From positions 806,001-870,000 of the forward strand of contig JADQAV010000009.1 in assembly GCA_019775845.1 (NCBI GenBank): 64,000 bases of DNA, given 5' to 3'. The notes beneath the pieces are model-generated. The model saw only the letters and a program-made list of their open reading frames with translations. It searched no databases and was not told where the DNA came from. Both the position numbers and the translations under genes were made by a program. Below are positions 1 through 12,136 of the stretch, one piece after another. The stretch's first letter is position 1; each line of letters opens with the position of its first letter. This stretch comes from Myrmaecium sp. VS I D KN 1 (taxonomy: Eukaryota; Ascomycota; Dothideomycetes; Valsariales; Valsariaceae).

Positions 1-1
1 G

Positions 2-2441
2 GGGGTCGCTGGCCCTTCACGCTCTGTGGAGGTGCCGCGCCATGCGAAAGGGATTAGCCCTTCGGGCGGTGGTGCGCATCATAGCAGTGACAATCGAAGG
101 GCGACCGTCGGGGGTCTCAGCCACATCCCCGAGCGCGGCTCTTCGTTGAGACGGCCGGAAGGTACTACACGGAGCAAGGGGCGATCACGCAGGTCTGGTA
201 AAGCTAAGCAGAGCACGTTGATTGGGGAGTCGGGGGCGGCGCAGGAGGTGCGGCCGCACTCGACCGGGAGGATTGCTGAGGAGCCTGAGGAGCATGAGAG
301 GGTGGCGGCGCGGATCAGGCAGCTGAAGGACCGGATCGGGGCCAAGGACAAGCTGGGCCTTAGCGGACCCGAGCGGACGGACACAGGGGCAACGGGCGCA
401 GGCGCGGGCGCGGGCAGCATGGGGGCGGACATGGGCATTGGCATGGGCAAACGCGGCGTTTCAGCATCGGAACCCTTCCCCCTCTCCACCTCCACCTCGA
501 CCACCTCCAGCGCGTCCGACCGCCGCCAGAGAGAATCCGCCGCCAAAGCCCACAAGATCCTGGGTATCTCGTCCTCCCCCATGCCCTCGCCGCGCCGGCA
601 CCGATCCCTCAGCGACCCGATCACCGACGATGGCGAGGCCGGCGCGCTCGACGATATCCCCATCGACTACCAGCTCGCCATCCGAAGCCTCGAGCAAGGC
701 AAAGGCAGCCTCGACTCCACCCGGAAATCTCATTCGACCGGCGCACGCCCGTCGCGGTCCAACTCGGCCAGCCTGGAAGGGAGGACTGTCAAGTCACGGT
801 CGACGGAACACGGTGCGACGCGAACGGGCCAAGCACACTCCGACCGTGGACAGTCCGCGACCACCAGTCCGACAATTGGCCATCAGAGCCTTGAGCTGCC
901 TCATGGGACTCATGAAAGGCAACCTGGGTCGTCTCAGCCGAGCCGGCGCGTCACTCTATATGTCCCTCCATCGTCGGCCACTGCTACCGCAGCGACGGAA
1001 CGGCGACAGCAGAAAAAGAAGCGATGGTCGCATCCGGACCTGCCTCTGAAGGCTGACTCTAAGCACCAACCCAAGTCCGACCATCGCACGAGCCTGACCT
1101 CCGAGCCCAAGCACAGCGGCGAACGTGATGCCGTCAAGCCTCCCGCCGAGCCCGTCTTGGAGGAACGTCCGACCAGTGTCGACTCGGTTGACGACGAGGT
1201 AGAAGCCTTCCTCAACGCGCGCCGGCTCTCCCAGAAGGTGCAGCATCCGCAGACGGGCCGTGTCATCTCGTTCTCGGAGGTGGGCGATCCCAACGGGTTC
1301 GCAGTGTTCTGCTGCGTCGGCATGGGCTTGACGCGCTACGTGATGGCGTTCTACGACGAGCTTGCCTTGACTCTGAAGTTGCGGTTGATCACTCCGGATC
1401 GCCCTGGTATCGGCCAAAGCCAAGCGGACCCCACTGGAACGCCATTGAGCTGGCCAGGTACGTCTGCCGTGATCCATACCTGACGAGAAGAACATCGCTA
1501 ACGAACATGCAGATGACGTCTACACCATCTGTCAGGCCCTCCGCATCACCAAGTTCTCGTTGCTCGCTCACTCCGCCGGCGCCATCTACGCGCTCGCCAC
1601 CGCTCTCCGGATGGCCCCACACATCCGCGGGCGCGTCCATCTCCTCGCCCCGTGGATCCCTCCGTCCCAGATGGCGCCTCTGGGGATACACCAGGACGCC
1701 CCTCCTGGCGGCCAGCTTCCTAGATCGCAAAGGCTTCTCCGCGCGCTCCCTCCGTCGTGGCTCAAAGTAGCCAACTCCGCTTTCCTCTCCGCCTCCTCTG
1801 CCTCCATGACCCGCAGCGTGCCCAAGACACCGCAGAAGAGTGCAAAACGAAAGGGCACGGTCAAGGACTCGCCCCATGCAAGCCCTGGCGCGGCGGTTCT
1901 TGGAGGCGCCGCCTCGAACGCCAACGGGCATCTCCGACCGACCGTGCCGAACGCCCGCCACAGCATGCTGGTAATGGACCAGGTGCTGCCGAACGGCAGC
2001 GCGCTCTCCCTCGCCGCGACCAACCCCGCGGACCCCAACCACGACGCGGCGCTCGCGGCGAAAGCGGCGCTCAGCCTGGCGGAGCAGGAGCGGCGCCGGG
2101 CCTTCGACGAGCGGCTGACGTTCGCGATCTGGGACCGGGCGACGGCGCACGCGAACCCGGCGACGGACCTGGTCGTCTGCCTGGAGACGCGGCAGCGGAT
2201 CGGGTTCCGGTACGAGGACGTCGGCCGCGGCGTCGTCATCCACCACGGCAGCAAGGACAGCCGGGTCCCCGTGGAGAACGTGCGCTGGCTGGGCCGGGTG
2301 ATGCGGCGGTGCGAGGTCCGCATCCTGGAGGGCGAGCAGCATGGCTTGATGGCGAGCGCCGTCGTGATGGGCAATGTGCTCACCGAGATGGCGAAGGAGT
2401 GGGAGGATTGGACGGCTGTTACTGGTGGAGGGGTCAAGTAG
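2..2441 (+). CDS. alpha/beta hydrolase-fold protein with long disordered N-terminus (5' end outside window)
   Basis: The frame is open to the window edge, so the start lies upstream. Exons 2-1457 and 1513-2441 are joined by a 55-base GT-AG intron that keeps the frame (WPG/DDVYTICQAL). The first ~390 visible residues are low-complexity Ser/Arg/Pro-rich sequence. The hydrolase core starts near EVEAFLNARRL and contains GMGLTRYVMAFYDELA, DRPGIGQS, the nucleophile elbow LLAHSAGAIYALA (Ser nucleophile, with Ala where the usual GxSxG has its first Gly), a likely acid in HGSKDSRVPVENV and a likely catalytic His in EGEQHGLM. A ~120-residue disordered insert, rich in Lys, Ser and Pro, sits between nucleophile and acid. 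Substrate is unknown. Family-level call is firm from the order of the triad motifs; the function is not. Confidence 0.85.
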
Positions 2442-4618
2442 TGGGTAGGTAGGTGGTAGTGGTAGTGGGCAGGCATGTCGAGTCGTGTCTGGTCGGAGGA
2501 AGGGAGGCATGAGCGTTCCCCATTGCCATCCCAGCGTGCATCCTTTTCTTGAGCAGTTGTCCTCGTATCATTCACTTTCTGCATGTGCTGCAGGACCTGA
2601 GCACCTTGCATTTCCCGTTCATACCCCTTTCCATTTTTCTGCTGCTCCTTTGTTGCAACCTGTTACCTTGTACCATAGGTACACACTCACCTCCCACTTC
2701 CAATCTCCTTTCCTCCGTCTTTCCGGCATCACCTATGTAGGTACTATGTACCTACATATATCTTATTGACTGTGTACCACCACCCGATTACCTCTAGCAT
2801 CTCTCTTTTTTTTTCCTTGATACCCCAGCCCCCTTCTTCATTCACCTTTCCTTTCTCCCTTTTCTTCTCTCTCCAGTCCCCTCTTTCTTTCTATTCTCCT
2901 TTTTTTCATTTCTCTCTCATTTGCCTCCTTCCATCCCCACTACAGTACTCACTCTGGTGAAGAGGATAGCCCATCCTCTCCATTTTTCTTCTCGTAAAAG
3001 GGCGAGTTGATAATTTTAGTTGTCACATGGTCGAAGAAAGAAAGGAAAAGTGTTTCTTCACGTTTGATTTTCTTTGGTTCTTTGGTTCGTGTGGGGGGAA
3101 GGATGGATGGGGAGGTTTCTGCTTAGATTGGCGGGGAGGGGAGTTGGAGATTTGTGCTATGCTGTGGAGAGGGACTATAATAGCTGAGTCTGTTTAATGG
3201 TATTATGCATATGTTTGTCTAATATACTGTATATGAATGTGTCTGTCTGTGGCTCGCGTTGTTTCTCTTTTTCTTCCCCCTGATTTTGCATACGGAGTAC
3301 TTTGACTTATTGTCTTCCAGTCTTGTTTTTTTTTTTTTTTTTTTGAACTCTGTGACCTGCTAGCTTGTAGCTATAGCTATAACTTTCATTTATTTCTTCC
3401 TTTTTTGGTCCTTCCACTTGCTCTGCATGTCAGGCGGAGGGTTGGGCTCTGCGTCTCTCCCCATCCTTTTATTTGGGTGATGTGCCCCGGCATATCGGGC
3501 GCAGGAGAGAAGCAGATTGAGGTACTCCACTCCGTAGACTCGCGCAAGATGTTGCTGGGCGTGGGGTATCGGTCGGGTTCTGTCCAAGTTCGTTCCTCTT
3601 GAATGAATTGATTCTTCAATCTATATATTATTCTTATTCCTTGCTCATAAACTTGCTATTGTCATGCGGCGAGTTATATCATCACTACTGTCTTGGAAGC
3701 TTGAGGGAGGAAGACGAGATAAGACAGTGAAGGCGGTGATGGGATCGATCGCCCGATCAACGAGTGCGTGCGGGTGGGCGGGCGACCCGCTCGCTTGATC
3801 ACTACCTTGGCAGCTCCTTCATCCAAGCCTCGTGACGGACGGTTACTACCAGGTACTGGGAGAGAAAGAGGGAGGAAAGGACTGGATGAAACCGAGGGAG
3901 CATCATCATGTACCTCATAGTTCGGAGATCCTACGACGACGCTGTACTGTATATAGTAAAATGTGCGATGGGTGCTATAGTATATCTGGGGGTCATCATC
4001 GTCCGCTTCCCAGCCTTCCGTGTGTGCTCGGGTATCCGTACTCCTCAGGCACTGACTGCACTGACTGCACAGTGATATGCAGGTGGCTGGCAAAAGCAGC
4101 ACGACCACCGACCACCACCGACCACCACGACACTCGGTGGCTGGCAGAGCTGGGAAGCCAGACGGATAAACGCACCGCCCTGCGTTTCTTTCCCTTTTCC
4201 CACCTTCCAGTCCCATCCATCCCGCTCTCTCGTTCGGTTCCTTTGTTGCTGTTGTTGCTGCTGTTGCTCCCTCGCAGACGCATACACAGCATACGCACAC
4301 CATCGTTATTGATCTCTGCTTGTCCTTCGCTGACTTCACACCCATCCCTCTCGTTGTCACGATCAAAGTGCATGTGGAGATAAGCGGTCGCTTCGAGAAA
4401 GTCGGGGAACAACTCACCACCACTTCCACTTTTACCTGCCCGTGCCGGACTTGACGACCGACCGACGGCGTCCTCCCACCGTTGGCCGTCAACCTCAACC
4501 TTAACCTTCCCATCCCCCCATCCTCTCCACTCACGACGGCGACAACGCCCGCCAAACGACGAATACTCTCCCTCTCCACCGTCGCAGGAGCTCGAGTGCC
4601 GGGCCGCCGTTGCCCAGG
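2442..4618. other. intergenic stretch, no supported gene
   Basis: Downstream of the hydrolase the sequence is T/C-rich with many pyrimidine tracts and a 19-base poly-T run at 3326-3344, as expected of 3' UTR and spacer. From about 4080 on it contains short GACCACC repeats and probably the promoter and 5' UTR of the membrane-protein gene at 4619. Long open frames on the minus strand here are low-complexity and end in repeats, so I do not call them genes. Confidence 0.6.
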
Positions 4619-5925
4619 ATGCGCTTCTTCCACCCTTCATCCGCCGTCGCCGGGACCGTCGCCCTCCTAGCACTCTCTAGCCGCCTCGCTACCGGTTCGC
4701 CTGTGGAAACCGTCGAGGCTGAGGCGCCCGCCAGCACCAACAACAGCAACGTCGATGACGACGACGACGACTTCGACTATTCCGACTTCCACAACTCGAC
4801 TCTCGTCGAGCGCAGTTGCGCGTACGGCTGTGGCTACTACAATCAGGTTTGCTGCTCGGGGCCCAACCTCTGCTACACCGACAGCAACGGTCAGGCCCAA
4901 TGTAGCAGCACGGCCGCGACGGCCACCACCACCCAGGAGTCTGGCGAGTGGACCTACTACACCAGCACCTGGGTCGAAACCGACTACCACACCTACACCA
5001 CCATCTGGAGCAGCTGGCTCGGCAGCGGAAGCGGCGGCGGCGGCGTCGTCACCGCCAGCGCCACGCCGACCACGACGGAGAGCGAGTGCGACAGCACCAA
5101 GGGCTACTCCTGGTGCGGCCAGACGTGCTGCAGCGCGGGCTACTATTGCGCGCTTTCCAACCAATGCGCCCTCATCGGCGGAAGCTCCGTGACGGGAGCA
5201 GCAGCCTCCACGGGTACGAACACCGCCGCCGCCCCCTTACGTCCCACGTCTTCCACGCTGATCACCGTGACAGGCACGGTTTCCCCGACGACCACCCAGC
5301 CGTTCGAGACAGCGGTGCCGACGGGCGCCAGCGCGACGACCTCGTCGCAGCTCGCGAACAGCGGCGGCGGCGGTCTGAGCGGCGGCGCCATCGCCGGCAT
5401 CGTCATCGGCGTCATCGCCGGGCTGTTCCTGCTCATCCTCCTGTGCCTCTACTGCTGCGCCCGCGGCATCTTCCACGCCATCATGGCCGTCTTCGGGCTC
5501 GGGAAGGACCAGCGCCGCACCCACGAGGAGTCCACCTACGTGGAGGCCCATCACCACGGTGGATACGGCGCGGCTGCGGGTGCGGGTGCCAGCGGCCGTC
5601 GCTGGTACGGAAGCGAACGCCCGAGCCGGCCTCCGGCGAAGAAGAGCAGCGGGCTGGGCGGCTGGGCCGGGGTGGGCGCCCTTCTCGGTGGCCTGGCGTT
5701 GATCCTGGGCATGAAGCGGAGGAAGGAGCGCCGGGACGAGAAGACGGAGAGTAGCTATTCGTACTACACGTACAGCGACTACACCAGCACGAGTGAGTGA
5801 AAACCCCCTTGTCGGCCTGTAATGATCTTTTACTGACTTTTACGTCGCTAGGTTCTGCCAGCTCCGACGACCACCGGACGAGGTACACGGAGACGAGGCA
5901 TTCGAGGAGCGCCAGCCGTCGCTGA
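4619..5925 (+). CDS. Cys-rich, Ser/Thr-rich single-pass membrane protein
   Basis: The start is the ATG at 4619, which opens directly into a signal peptide (MRFFHPSSAVAGTVALLALS...). Exons are 4619-5792 and 5852-5925; the spliced tail reads YTSTSSASSDDHRTRYTETRH...RR. The ectodomain has an acidic DDDDDFDYSDF patch and two related Cys modules (CAYGCGYYNQVCCSGPNLC and CDSTKGYSWCGQTCCSAGYYC) separated by a Tyr/Thr/Trp-rich stretch. A Gly-rich hinge leads into one transmembrane helix (AIAGIVIGVIAGLFLLILLC) followed by Cys residues and basic KRRKERR. This is the architecture of fungal cell-wall or plasma-membrane surface proteins, but I recognise no named family. A sensor or wall-associated role is inference from topology only. 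Confidence 0.8.
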
Positions 5926-7739
5926 TATGGAAGGGGATATCCATCCGGCCCTTGGCTGTTGGGAAAACCACTTCGATATGTCGACCCATTGACATTATGC
6001 CGGACAGGCTCGCTCCTGCACCTCCTCTCGTGCGCTTAGGCGCCTGTACAGCTTTCCTCTTTCTCTTCTCCTATCCTTTCCCAAAACACTGCATTCGGCT
6101 TGCGGCGTTATCTTAAGAGGTGATGGTTTTCTTTTCTTCCTTTCTTTCCTTGATGGGCTTGACCTGTTCACGTCCCCACACTCCCCCTCTATATCCCCTT
6201 TCGTTCCTCTTTCTCTCTTCTTGAGAAAGAAAGAATGAAAGCGGGTATGAAGGGGAGAGGGAGAGAAACTGGAGGCCTTTATCTCCCGGACTTCCGGTTT
6301 ACGGCGGGACGATGTGAAGTCAACCTCATCATGTTTTTACGCACACACTTATACTCTCTCACACCCACGAACACACACGGTATACGGGATATGATAAAAA
6401 AAAAAACGAAACGTAATGATCTGAGGAGAACGAGGGCAGTACATACATGCTCACTCACATGGATCCGTGGATTGATGGGGTATGAGGGCGGGTCTTGTCA
6501 CGGGCGGTTCCCTTTTCTTTCCTTTATGCTAATTCCTTCTCTCATCTCTCATGGAAACGGAGGTCGGCCGGAGACAGGTGGATGGTTAGCATGGTTATGG
6601 TATGAAATGGTGGGCGGGGGGTTGTTTGTGTTCGAGGTTTCGTATGCTTTTTTTTTCTTTTTCTTTTTCTTTTCCTTTTTGTCCTTTGTCCTTTCCTCTT
6701 TCTGCGGCTTTCGATGCTGTATGTTTCTGCGATGAACGGATGAACGAATGGATGAAGAAAGGGAGGGAGGGAATGAACGAATAAATGATGAGTGGACTGA
6801 CGGGTGAAAGCGAGAGGGGAAGAGTAAATGGGATATGAATTAATGAGTAAAGTTATTTTGAAAGAACTTTTGATTTTTTTATTTACTCATTTTTGCTTCA
6901 TCTTCTTTTTCTTTTCTCCTCGTCCGTATCCGTGATCCTTATGAATATTATACTTAAGATGACCTACTTACCTCCTGCATTTGTGTCCTCTTCACCTACG
7001 GCCTTGACCTTATGTACCAGTACTTGATCCTGCCTTGCATGTACCTGTACCTGTACCTGTACTCGTCGCTACCTATAATAGACGTACGTCGTACACAGAC
7101 CAACCAGTCGCGCTGCGAGGAGATAGGGTCTGTAGTCTCGGTAGATGAGAGGTAGGTTGTTAACTATAAGTAACTTATGCCTAAAATCCCTCCCGTATGC
7201 CGCTTCCCCCCTCTCTCTCTCTCCCCACATGTCGGATAGGTGATGCTGGAGAAAGTGGGGCATCCTTTCCCCGCACTTCGGGATGAGGTGCTCCGCTATT
7301 TGTACTTTAACTCCGATCAAAGCCCCAGGCCCTGACTGACTGACGCACTCAGCTGTAATTAAGGTCACTTCGGTAAGGTGAGCCTTCCATTTCCCCCTAG
7401 GGATGGAACACCTTGCCTATCCGGGGGTAAGTTTGTACCTTAGCCCGAGGTATGCAGTTGTGGTGGGTGGTGGGTTGGTGGGTGGCTTTGACGTGACCCC
7501 ATGACCCCATGACCCCAGTCGGTGCCCCTTCCTTCCGCTCTTTCTTGGGGTGAGATCCCCCCACGGTCACGCTACTTCGACTTGATGTACCCGGCCTTAC
7601 CAATACTCTAGTAGGCTGGCCAACGACGCGCATACTTTCTTACGGTATTTACCTCTACTCTATCAGGATTCGGATATCAAACCTACCTGATACAGGTAAC
7701 TAATGAGGAGGAGTTAAGACACTAGGCATAAATATAGAA
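5926..7739. other. intergenic stretch leading to the transposon
   Basis: No supported gene. It contains pyrimidine-rich 3' sequence, a T/C tract near 6645-6690, and a short minisatellite of GTACCT hexamers at 7041-7062. Small open frames on both strands lack family similarity and splice support. The last eight bases, 7732-7739, are the left copy of the transposon target duplication. Confidence 0.55.
7732..7739. repeat. target-site duplication, left copy
   Basis: ATATAGAA, identical to 10574-10581. The match stops exactly at the element boundary on both sides: the next bases outward and inward differ. Confidence 0.85.
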
Positions 7740-7862
7740 GGGAATTAATATTCGTATATACCCTTATTACTGCGCGTACAGCCCCTAGTTACTCGGCGTA
7801 TAGCCCCCTTCTAATTAGCTAGAAGCGGGCGGTGTACGCTAGTAGTATATTAATTTCCTTAA
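7740..7862. repeat. left terminal inverted repeat (123 bp, two 22-bp units)
   Basis: Reads inward and matches the reverse complement of 10363-10573. It holds two 22-bp units (7764-7785 and 7786-7807), then a shared inner segment containing TAGCTAGAAGC and ending TAATTTCCTTAA. Confidence 0.85.
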
Positions 7863-10362
7863 TATTATATATTAAGTCTATTAGCTCAGGGGTAAATAAA
7901 GGATAATACTACTATAATACCTTTATAATAGCCTTCTAATACTCTATATAGTATACTGAAAGAAGTTATAAATAGTATTAATACTTTTACTACTACTAAA
8001 GGCTACGTTATTATCGTACATCGATTAATAAAAGATAAATAAATACTAAGAACTATATAGTATATAGATTTAATATATAATAAAGAGTTTACTAAGTTTC
8101 CTATTAATATTAAGTATAATACTAACTCTTATAAAATAAACTACTAGTTTACCGCTTTCCTTAAGCGTACTTATAATTTAGAATAGTAATATACTACTAC
8201 TTTTATAGAGTATAACTATCCTCCTTTATTATTACTCCTTATTTATCTAGTATACTATAAGTATATAAGTAAGGAAGTAGATCTTATATAATTATTAATA
8301 AATACTAATACTAGTATATACTAGACTTAATTAAGTATCCTTAATACTAGCGGCCGGCACCTTAAGAACTGTAATATATATAATAAGAGGGAGAGATATT
8401 ACTAGGAGAAGCTTAGTAGGAGGATTTCTATCTAGACCCTCCTTAATTTATTAAAGAGCTTTAAGCTACTAAGGGAGGGATAGAATAAGTAGTATATCTT
8501 TAATTACTATATAAATTTATAGATAAGTTAATTACCTCTTTATTACTTATTCTTTATTTATTAAGCTCCTCCGCAATTACCCTAATATCTTAATACTAGA
8601 CTTAATATATAAGATAAACTATTATTAAATACTTCTTCTTTACGCTTATAGCTATATTTATATACTTAATATTTTTAATATTACTTATAACTTTATAGTA
8701 GTAGAGAAGGAGGCTAATTATAATATTATAATATAATAAATTACTTTATTATATATAAAAGTAGGCTGCTAGCCGCTTATTAATATTACTAATAAAGAGC
8801 TAGTATTAAAAAATACCTATAAGAAGTACTTTCTAGACGTACCTTAGCTACTCTATCTATAGTATATATACTAGAATATCCTTACGTGCGTTAAGATAAT
8901 ATAAGATATTTAAATTACTATCTTTAATAATAAGATTAACGGCTTTAAGAAGTAATAAAATAACTTTATAAAGAAGTAAAGTCTAATTATAAAGAGCCTT
9001 AACTTTAATAACTTCTAATAATACTAGTATAAGCTAAAGATAGTATATCTTAATTAGATACTCCTTATTAATTATCTTAAGAAGGAGTAGTATCCTTTTA
9101 ATATAACTTTATATATACTTTTATATCTATGAAGCTTAACTTTAATACTTAGTAAGTTAAAGATATAATACTAATAAACTACTATATTTATTTAACGACG
9201 GCTTAGATATAATTTATCTAACTTTTAAAGTAGCTTAAGATAGCTTATATAAATATTTTTATAGCCTTAAGTTATCTATATCTAGTATTATTAAATTATA
9301 GTATTATCGCGAAGTTATAATATTAACTTTTATAAGCTTCGTAGCTGCGGAAATTAGTAGTCTTAGTAGTATATAAGCTAACTTATTAATAAAGTAATAT
9401 TTACTAGTAAGAGTATATATAGCGTCCTTAAGTAGTATCTAAGTATATTAACAGGCGATTTATTTACTATTTAAAAGATAATAAATTAAGTAATCTATAA
9501 TTTATATATAAATATAGAAGTAAAGACGGTAATTATATTTAATTAGCCCTACTATAGTATTAAGAGAGAGCTTATATTTACTTATATACTTTTAATAGTT
9601 ACTATAAAGGCTCTTTCTATAGTATTAAAGTAGATTAAACTTATTAATAAAGAGGAGGGAGCTATCGGGCCCTATTAAGGTATTATATATAATATAATAA
9701 GTATTCCCTATAGCTATAAAATACGTCGTTATTATTAATTTACTAATAAGAGAGCTCTTTTATATAAAGAAGACTTCTACTACTATTAGTAGTAATTTAG
9801 GCCTAGCTATATACCTTATATACTACTACTTAATACTACCGCGCTAGTTATACTAAGTTAATAATAATAACTTTATTTAAGTAATATTAGAGAGCCTATA
9901 TATATTTATATTAGAAAGAAGCCTACTATTACTAAAGAAAGACGCCTTAATACCTTTATTAGATATAAGCTATTATACTTTAAGTTATTAAGAAGTAGAG
10001 GGGGTAGGCGCAGCTAGAGAGGAGCTTCTTATACTTTTATTACTACTAATAATTACGATAATATACTTAGAAGTACTTCTAATATTATATAAACTATTAT
10101 TATAGAGGAAGTTATTTTAGGCGTATAAAAAGTAGTAGTTAATACTATAAAAATAATAAAAGAGCTTATTTAAAATAGCTAGGCTAGCTGTAGAAGAGTT
10201 CGCGAAAGAGAGTTTATATAAATAATTAATAGTAGTTAATTTAGTACCTTCTTACTTATTTAAAGTTTAAGTAGATTATTAGATAGTATTATTATCTATA
10301 TTATATTACTTTTAGTATTAAACGCCGTAGTATTTATAAATTAGCCCTACGAACTAGTAGAG

Positions 10363-10573
10363 TTAAGGAAATTAGTATACTACTAGTATATACCGCCTGC
10401 TTCTAGCTAAATAGAAGGGGGCTATACGCTGAGTAACTAGGGGCTATACGCCGAGTAACTAGGGGCTATACGCCGAGTAACTAGGGGCTATACGCCGAGT
10501 AACTAGGGGCTATACGCGTAGTAATCAGGGGCTGTACGCGCAGTAATAAGGGTATATACGAATATTAATTCCT
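10363..10573. repeat. right terminal inverted repeat (211 bp, six 22-bp units)
   Basis: Inverted counterpart of the left end. The 88-bp length difference equals exactly four extra copies of the 22-bp unit. Confidence 0.85.
10418..10549. repeat. tandem array, six 22-bp units, inside the right inverted repeat
   Basis: Units start at 10418, 10440, 10462, 10484, 10506 and 10528, each beginning GGGGCT[A/G]TACGC. Units 2-4 are identical to each other and to one of the two left-end units. Unit 6 is identical to the other left-end unit. Units 1 and 5 are variants. Confidence 0.9.
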
Positions 10574-10581
10574 ATATAGAA
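10574..10581. repeat. target-site duplication, right copy
   Basis: ATATAGAA, identical to the left copy; normal GC-content sequence resumes immediately after it. Confidence 0.85.
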
Positions 10582-11287
10582 TCTCGAACTTCGGCTTGTT
10601 TACCTAAGGGTACCGCTTGAGACTGGAAGCGGGATGGCGGCAACCCATTCCCATCCATCGGGGTAACCGAAGCGTACTAACAAGGGACCCGACGGTACCT
10701 ACTAACCGACCTTGCGGTCCCTCGTCATCCCGAGGCCATCCGTGTATCATAACGCCATCCATCTGGAAGCTTACCACTCAACTCATCCCAGCGTCAGGAG
10801 ACTCTCTCTCTCTCTCACACACTCACACACTACTCTCTCCCGTCTCCCGTCTCTCTCCTCACCCATTCCCTGCCCGAGTTGCCGACCCAGGCAACTTCAT
10901 CGGCCATTCCCATTTCCCTCAAACCACTGATCGTCCTCCTCCCCCCTCCTCCTCCTCAATCCTAGCCGTGACCGTCGTTGATCAAGTGACCACCCCTCTC
11001 CCTTTATAAACCGCTTCCTCGCCTGCCCTCCCACTCTTCCTTCCCCTCCACCATCCCACCGTCCACTCAGACGTTGTGACAAGCGTGACCATACCTAGAC
11101 AGGCCAACCACCTTTGCCCACCTTACTTTACCCCTCACTCCAGAACCTCCAACGACCCCGTTCGTCCCCTCGACCTCGAGCTTCCAACCACCACCGTTCA
11201 TTCATCAGCCTTCCGCAAACAAAGCCATCATCGACTTCTGCTGCTCCCACCGTCTCACCACCAAGTGAAATCCATCCATCCCAAACC
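10582..11287. other. upstream region of the DUF6699-like gene
   Basis: No gene seen. It is C/T-rich, with CTCTCT and ACACAC microsatellite near 10800-10830 and pyrimidine-rich sequence up to the start codon, typical of a fungal promoter and 5' UTR. Confidence 0.55.
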
Positions 11288-12136
11288 ATGTCGGCAGCCG
11301 AGACAGAACAGCACCACCCACTCTCCAAGGTTGACTCCGCCGTCGACCATGGACTGTCAACGAGTCCGCCCAAGAAGGGCCATGGACACCGAAGAGCTAG
11401 CAGTTCCGCTGCGGACGTCTACCACATAGAAGACCTCGGTACGTGCCCTTGGGAACAAAGACAGCCATCCCCAGCCTCGCTGGAGCCCGCCCGTCGTCGA
11501 GCGGAACTTACCCGAGCCTTGCCGGCTCAATGGGTCTCCAAACCATCCTCTCGTAGCATTGGCTTTTTGTGGTGGTCGATGCATCGTTTCGGCAGATGCT
11601 AACCCGTCTTACAGAGAAGGAGGGCAAGCACATTGAGATTGCCATCGAAACGCAAAAGCTGAATTGGTAAGTGATCATCCCTCTTCTTCTCTTGAGCTTG
11701 CATTCCCGCGCTCAACACGATCACTGACGCCGAATTGCAGGAAGCTGAACACCTCGCCTTCCACCCTGGACGACAAGGACGTCCTGAAAAAGCCCTTGAC
11801 CACGCCGATGATTAAGAAGATCAACCTGCACTTCCCGCTGGGCCTGGAGGTCACCGCACGGAACATGAAGGGCGTGACAATAAAAGACGCGCTGGACGCC
11901 ATCTACAAGCAGTTTAAGAAGAAGGTGAGGCTGCCCCTGACATTCTTCCCTTTTTCCCTCAGCATGCTAACGGCAATGGCATACAGGCGGATGACGAGCT
12001 GGAAAATCCCATCCTCGCCGGCTTCGAGTGGGATCCCGAGGAGTGCTATACCCGCTTCATCGTGCACCAGAAGAAGGAGGGTGCCGTCCACCATGTCTCC
12101 AAAAAGAACAAGAAGAAGCACCAGCAGGACGAGTAG
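11288..12136 (+). CDS. small DUF6699-like domain protein
   Basis: Four exons (11288-11438, 11615-11666, 11741-11924, 11987-12136) give a 178-aa protein. All junctions have good donors (gtacgt, gtaagt, gtgagg) and CAG acceptors, and two introns have a CTAAC-like branch site. The N-terminal ~45 residues are His/Ser-rich and disordered. The core, EIAIETQKLNWKLN...TTPMIKKINLHFP...VTARNMKGVTIKDALDAIYKQF, resembles the fungal DUF6699 fold with its W-x-L opening and a TPP-like turn. The C-terminus is a Lys-rich tail (HHVSKKNKKKHQQDE). No biochemical role is known for this family. The splice model is strong; the domain name is from memory of the pattern and less sure. Confidence 0.8.

Larger units (their letters stand above)
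7740..10573. mobile_element. RIP-degraded DNA transposon with long terminal inverted repeats
   Basis: Both ends carry matching inverted repeats beginning [G/A]GGAATTAATATTCG, and the element is flanked by a perfect 8-bp duplication ATATAGAA (7732-7739 and 10574-10581). The interior is extremely TpA-rich, with CpA and TpG almost absent on both strands and stops in every frame. That is the mark of repeat-induced point mutation, so transposase coding capacity is gone. Length is 2,834 bp. Inverted ends of 120-210 bp with an 8-bp duplication fit a Mutator-like (Hop-type) or hAT-type element; without a readable transposase I cannot choose. At some point it must have been multi-copy, because RIP acts on repeats. 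Confidence 0.85.

Noticed and set aside
3674-4633. Long minus-strand frame upstream of the Cys-rich membrane protein gene
   Set aside because: Low-complexity composition, runs through GACCACC repeats and promoter-like sequence, overlaps the start of a better-supported gene and shows no family motif.
7041-7062. Telomere-like or CRISPR-like repeat
   Set aside because: Only three and a half GTACCT hexamers, no spacers; a simple minisatellite.
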